A stretch of 8,423 nucleotides of DNA from JBKQWK01 sp052139595 (lineage in GTDB: Bacteria; Actinomycetota; Thermoleophilia; UBA2241), in assembly GCA_052139595.1 (NCBI GenBank), contig JBKQWK010000003.1, positions 1 to 8,423 on the forward strand, written 5' to 3'. A program made the position numbers and the translations under genes. This document shows, one piece after another, positions 5,233 to 8,423 of this stretch. The stretch's first letter is position 1. Each line of letters begins with the position of its first letter. A model generated the notes under the pieces. That model was not told the origin of the DNA. It did no database searches and saw only the letters and a program-made list of their open reading frames with translations.

Positions 5233-6639
5233 TCAGCCGAGCACGTGCGCCTTGATGAGGTTGGTAGCGCCCTTCTGATTAGCTTGTACACCGGCAGTCA
5301 TGACCACGATATCGCCGCGACGTGCCAGCCCGCTGGCGAGAACCAGATCGTTGGCCTCAGAGACGACCTCCTCGAAGCTGGCCAGTTTATGCCCCAAGAG
5401 TGCATGTACACCCCAACTCAGGGCCAGCTGATTGACGACACGCTGGTTGGGGCTCACGCCGATGATCGGCTGCTGTGGCCGGTAGCGGGCGACGGCGCGC
5501 GCCGTCGCGCCGCTGAAGGTTGCCGTGACAATAGCCGCGGCGTTGATGCGACGCGCGATCTCGCAGGCAGCGTTGCTGATGGCATCGTCGACAGTCGTGC
5601 CAATACGCTCCCAGCGCTGCGGCCGCCAGCCGCGATTGGCGATGTCGTCTTCGACCGTGCTGGCGATATGAGCCATCGTCGTTACCGCCTCCACCGGATA
5701 AGCACCAACGGCAGTCTCGCCACTGAGCATCACGGCACTACTCGAGTCGTAGATCGCGTTGGCGACATCGCTCGCCTCAGCCCGCGTTGGCCGCGGAGCA
5801 GCAACCATCGACTGCAGCATCTGTGTAGCGGTGATGACTGGTCGGCCGGCATCAAGAGCGGCGTGAATGATGCGCTTCTGCCAGATCGGCACTTCGGCCG
5901 CGTCGATCTCAACTCCCAGGTCGCCGCGGGCCACCATCACTGCATCGGCGGCGGCGATGATTTCGTCGATCGCTGTCAGAGCCTCTTTCTTCTCGATCTT
6001 GGCGACCACAAGCTGGTCACCGCCGGCATCGGCGATGAGCTGCTTGAGTTCACGCACATCGGCAGCCCGGCGCACAAACGACAGGGCGACGTAGTCGACG
6101 TCCTGCTGCAGACCCCAGGCAAGCAGCTCACGATCCTGCGCCGTCAGCGCTGGGATAGGCAGGCGAGTGTCGGGCAGGTTGACGCCCTTGCGGCTCTCGA
6201 TGAGACCGTCATTGAGGACTTCGAGGCTGACCGTCGGCGGTGTGACAGAGATCACGCGTAATGACACTGCGCCATCGTCAACCAGCACCAGCTCGCCTGT
6301 CTGAAAGTGCGGCAGAAGCTCGGGAAAGTTAACCGGTAGATCGCTCCGACCGGCGGGGCCAAGAGTCACGACCTGGCCAAGCTTGACGGTAAACGGTGCG
6401 TCCAGGTCGCCAAGGCGCAGTTTGGGGCCCGGCAAATCAATGAGGACGGCGAACGGTACGCCGCGCCGACGCGCCGCGCGGCGTACCGTAGCGATTGTCG
6501 CCTCGTGCGCGCTCGTCGTGCCGTGCGAGAGGTTGACGCGCGCCACGTCCATGCCCGCAGCAAGCAATTGCTCGAGCACGTCCTCCTGATGCGAGGCAGG
6601 GCCGAGCGTGGCGACGATCTTACTGCGTCGTGTCGGCAC
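5233..6639 (-). CDS. pyk: Pyruvate kinase
   Basis: A 468-residue enzyme, of normal family length, that transfers phosphate from phosphoenolpyruvate to ADP to give pyruvate and ATP at the end of glycolysis. Motifs: SKIVATLGPAS (6-16), VARVNLSHG with the ADP/phosphate-contacting Arg34 and Asn36 (32-40), DLPGPKLRLG (68-77), the B-domain VDDGAV (120-125), KGVNLPDTRLPIP (151-163), the active-site VVAKIEKKEAL with Lys214 and Glu216, MVARGDLGVEI with Asp240, ITATQMLQSM with Thr272, and RAEASDVANAIYD (286-298). The C-terminal domain (from about 345) is complete to the stop. I place the start at GTG 6639, one base after the TAG of the upstream gene, because a longer ATG start at 6672 would add residues inside that gene. 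No clear ribosome site is present, so coupling to the upstream gene is likely. Confidence 0.95.
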   Translation of the reverse strand: MPTRRSKIVATLGPASHQEDVLEQLLAAGMDVARVNLSHGTTSAHEATIATVRRAARRRGVPFAVLIDLPGPKLRLGDLDAPFTVKLGQVVTLGPAGRSDLPVNFPELLPHFQTGELVLVDDGAVSLRVISVTPPTVSLEVLNDGLIESRKGVNLPDTRLPIPALTAQDRELLAWGLQQDVDYVALSFVRRAADVRELKQLIADAGGDQLVVAKIEKKEALTAIDEIIAAADAVMVARGDLGVEIDAAEVPIWQKRIIHAALDAGRPVITATQMLQSMVAAPRPTRAEASDVANAIYDSSSAVMLSGETAVGAYPVEAVTTMAHIASTVEDDIANRGWRPQRWERIGTTVDDAISNAACEIARRINAAAIVTATFSGATARAVARYRPQQPIIGVSPNQRVVNQLALSWGVHALLGHKLASFEEVVSEANDLVLASGLARRGDIVVMTAGVQANQKGATNLIKAHVLG

Positions 6640-6640
6640 G

Positions 6641-7471
6641 CTACTTAATATTGCTGAGCACCTGGGCCGCATTCTTGCCGACGGTGCTGCTCGGACTGAG
6701 CTTGATCGCCGCCTGCAGCACCTGCTTGGCTTGCGCCGTGAGCTGCGTCTTCGTCGCCCCGCTCGACATCTGTGCCTGGTGCCAGAGGAAGAGGCCCTTG
6801 TTGTACAGCGCCGGCTGAAAGGTTGGACTCTTGGTGAGGACCACCTCGATCTGCTTCAGGGCACCGTCAACGTTGCCGGCATAGAAGAGAGCCGTGGAGT
6901 AATCGGTGCCAACGTCGGGACTGGTGGACTGCTTTTTCCAGGCGGCAGCGTACACCTGGGCGGCAACGACGAAGTACTGCGATGACTGCTGCGTAGGAAT
7001 ACCGTTGGTCATCTGCGTGGCGCCCTGGTCGTAGAGGCCGTTGGCACGCGCCACCAGATCGGCGTAGGTGCCGCTCAAGTCAGCCGTCGTCGGCGCGGGG
7101 CTCGCGCTGCTCGCGGAGCTGCTCGCCGATGTCGCCGTGTTCGAAGACCCGCCACCAAAGATGACGACGGCGGCAATCGCCACGGCGGCAACGGCAGCGA
7201 CGATCACCCAGAGAGTCACCGAGTTCAGGCGGACTTTGCTCGCTTTGGCCTGGGGCACCTGCACCGAGCGCTCGCCGGTCTTGCCGGCGGCATAGGTGCC
7301 GGTTGTCTTGGCGGTTGGCTTGCCGCCGGCCCGCACGGGAGGCTCGGCATGTGCGCCTGCTGAGCGGCCGGCACCGCTGGCGCGCGCTGCGCGCACCGCA
7401 GCAAGGTCGGCGCCACACTCAGGGCAGAACTTTGCCTCGCCGGCGTCTTCACCACATTCGGGACAAAACAT
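6641..7471 (-). CDS. Zinc-ribbon, single-membrane-pass, TPR-like protein
   Basis: A 276-residue protein in three parts. Residues 1-20 form a zinc ribbon with two CPECG knuckles (Cys 3, 6, 16, 19). A basic, Ala/Gly-rich linker leads to a membrane helix at about 86-106. An Ala/Ser-rich stalk (108-130) then precedes a helical domain, where YSTALFYAGNVDGALKQIEVVLTKSPTFQPALYNKGLFL (about 191-229) reads as a TPR unit; further helices run to the end. By charge, the ribbon should be cytoplasmic and the TPR-like part outside. This suggests an envelope scaffold, but the partner is unknown. The ATG at 7471 has only a weak purine-rich upstream stretch. The stop is one base from the pyk start, so the two genes are probably one transcript. 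No named family is recognised. Confidence 0.8.
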   Translation of the reverse strand: MFCPECGEDAGEAKFCPECGADLAAVRAARASGAGRSAGAHAEPPVRAGGKPTAKTTGTYAAGKTGERSVQVPQAKASKVRLNSVTLWVIVAAVAAVAIAAVVIFGGGSSNTATSASSSASSASPAPTTADLSGTYADLVARANGLYDQGATQMTNGIPTQQSSQYFVVAAQVYAAAWKKQSTSPDVGTDYSTALFYAGNVDGALKQIEVVLTKSPTFQPALYNKGLFLWHQAQMSSGATKTQLTAQAKQVLQAAIKLSPSSTVGKNAAQVLSNIK

Positions 7472-7625
7472 ATTGTCTCGCTTTCTCTTCGTCAGCCTGA
7501 AGCTGCCACGTATAACCCCGCAGGATCCCGTTCACCTGTCACTGAAGCAGCTGCCAAGATCAGCCCCTGCGGATACGCTTCCTGGGGCAGGTCTCTATCT
7601 CAGTTCTCGACATTGCCGGGCAGTT

Positions 7626-7640
7626 TCTCACTTTGTGAGA
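7626..7640. repeat. Perfect 15-base inverted repeat near the composition break
   Basis: TCTCAC (7626-7631) and GTGAGA (7635-7640) flank TTT. On the minus strand TACAAT (7645-7640), a five-of-six -10 match, directly abuts it, about 170 bases upstream of the zinc-ribbon gene. No -35 box is seen. It could be an operator at the start of transcription, or chance. Confidence 0.4.
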
Positions 7641-7740
7641 TTGTAAAACGCCTTGCGCCCCGGATACCACCCGACTTCGCCAAGCAAGGTTGGAATGCAA
7701 CTGCCGGACTTCACCAGGGATTCGTTGGTTTAACCAATGG
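7640..7740. other. Composition junction
   Basis: Left of this stretch the DNA is GC-rich with actinobacterial minus-strand genes. To the right it is AT-rich: by hand count 7801-7860 has 18 G/C of 60, against 34 of 60 at 6601-6660 and 30 of 60 at 7681-7740. The exact breakpoint cannot be fixed. No direct repeats, integrase, tRNA or IS ends mark it. Confidence 0.6.
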
Positions 7741-8423
7741 CATGACTTTCAAACAGCTGGGTAATTATACCTTTGTTCGTTCACTCATCGCGGATAACAA
7801 TTTTCTTTATGTTTTAACTGATAAACAACTCGATCGTATCGATTTACATGCGAGCAATTTTGGTAGTGGCTCCCTCGTTAAAACTACCGTAGCATCGCTG
7901 CAAATTCCTGCGGTGTTTGGTGGCAATGGTGCGCTGTTGAGTTTGGTGGTTTCAGGCAAATTTGCTGCGCTCGCAACATCGCAAGGATTATTCAGAGTTG
8001 GTAATAACGCCGATATTAGTGCCGCAACGTCAGCACAAGAAGTTAACTGGACGTTGGTGCCAATAAATGAAGGAGCGGGATCAGCGAGCCAACTTATTGC
8101 ACGTTCAGCAACCGGAAGACCACAAGATGTTGCCAGAAATAATGGCGGCAATATTTATGCGCTTAATGGATTTGTTGGTTTGAGCCGAGGGCAGATAAAT
8201 AGATTTGCAATTGCTGATGTGAGTGCGAATGCCATTACAAATTCAACTATGTTACCAATCCCGGATATGCGCATCGCTAATATTCCCTCCTATTTTAGAA
8301 ATTTTGGCACTTACGCGAATCAATATGCTACTGATGGATCGGTTAATTTATTCACCCGCAGCAATCAATTAAGACGCCCTTCTTTTTTACGTAATTCTCA
8401 ACGGGGCACCGCGCGCAATGATA
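7661..8423 (+). CDS. Partial beta-propeller-like protein of foreign character (runs off the right edge)
   Basis: An open frame in phase with ATG 7742 continues to the window end without a stop (227 codons from that ATG). Protein-like sequence already appears upstream of it (GWNATAGLHQGFVGLTNG), so the ATG is probably internal and the true start is missing or lost at the junction; 7661 is a nominal boundary. Blade-like strands recur: FLYVLTDKQLDRIDL, FAALATSQGLFRVGN, GNIYALNG followed by INRFAIADV, and VNLFTRSN. Codon use (AAT, ATT, TTA, AAA) differs sharply from the rest of the window. From memory it resembles secreted proteins of Dependentiae (TM6) bacteria; that link is inference, and the function is unknown. 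The protein is truncated at the right edge and probably at the left as well. Confidence 0.65.

Noticed and set aside
5010..5291. Small minus-strand ORF filling the pyk-divIC gap.
   Set aside because: It overlaps both neighbours in other frames, has a Ser/Arg/Gly-biased low-complexity sequence and no ribosome site.
4522..6261. Very long plus-strand ORF across divIC and pyk.
   Set aside because: It runs antisense to well-supported conserved genes, is Arg/His-rich and has no recognisable domain; long antisense frames are common in GC-rich DNA.
7641..7802. TTGTAAAACG (7641-7650) and GCGGATAACAATTT (7789-7802) match parts of lac/M13 primer sites, suggesting cloning vector.
   Set aside because: In vectors the two sites face each other on opposite strands; here both are on the plus strand. 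The DNA between has no polylinker, and the second match lies in a good protein frame (IADNNFLYVL).
7807..8151. Minus-strand ORF in the AT-rich tail.
   Set aside because: The plus-strand frame is longer, open to the edge and has propeller-like protein features; the minus frame is its shadow.

Overview
The first ~7.6 kb looks like chromosomal DNA of a GC-rich actinobacterium. The clue is a minus-strand run coding for pyruvate kinase, a DivIC/FtsB-type septum protein, a DUF501 protein and a Ppx/GppA phosphatase. The last three in this order, linked by 4-base start/stop overlaps, are a familiar actinobacterial arrangement. A deep-branching class such as Thermoleophilia is my guess, from protein style only.

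Layout: 96-806 (minus) is a secreted protein with two DUF5666-like beta domains. It is divergent from an ECF sigma factor (plus, 1121-2678) that carries a long C-terminal extension: a proline-rich linker, one membrane segment and an outer low-complexity tail with a 14-residue repeat. The sigma reading frame is broken near 1617-1626, exactly at the start of region 4, so it appears as two overlapping ORFs. Next, on the minus strand, come tRNA-Leu(UAA) with encoded CCA (2792-2878), then reading upstream ppx, DUF501, divIC, pyk, and a zinc-ribbon/membrane/TPR-like protein (7471 to 6641) that ends one base before the pyk start.

At about 7640-7740 the character of the DNA changes. The tail becomes AT-rich, and a plus-strand reading frame with unrelated codon use runs off the right edge. 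It encodes a beta-propeller-like protein recalling secreted proteins of Dependentiae (TM6) bacteria. There is no integrase, IS element or tRNA at the junction, so an assembly chimera is as likely as transfer, or more so.

How the genes fit together: the minus-strand block is ordinary core metabolism and division (PEP to pyruvate, septum assembly, polyphosphate/pppGpp turnover, a leucine tRNA). The most distinctive element is the membrane-tethered sigma factor facing a secreted protein gene across a shared 314-base control region. No CRISPR array, transposase, rRNA or convincing factor-independent terminator was found.
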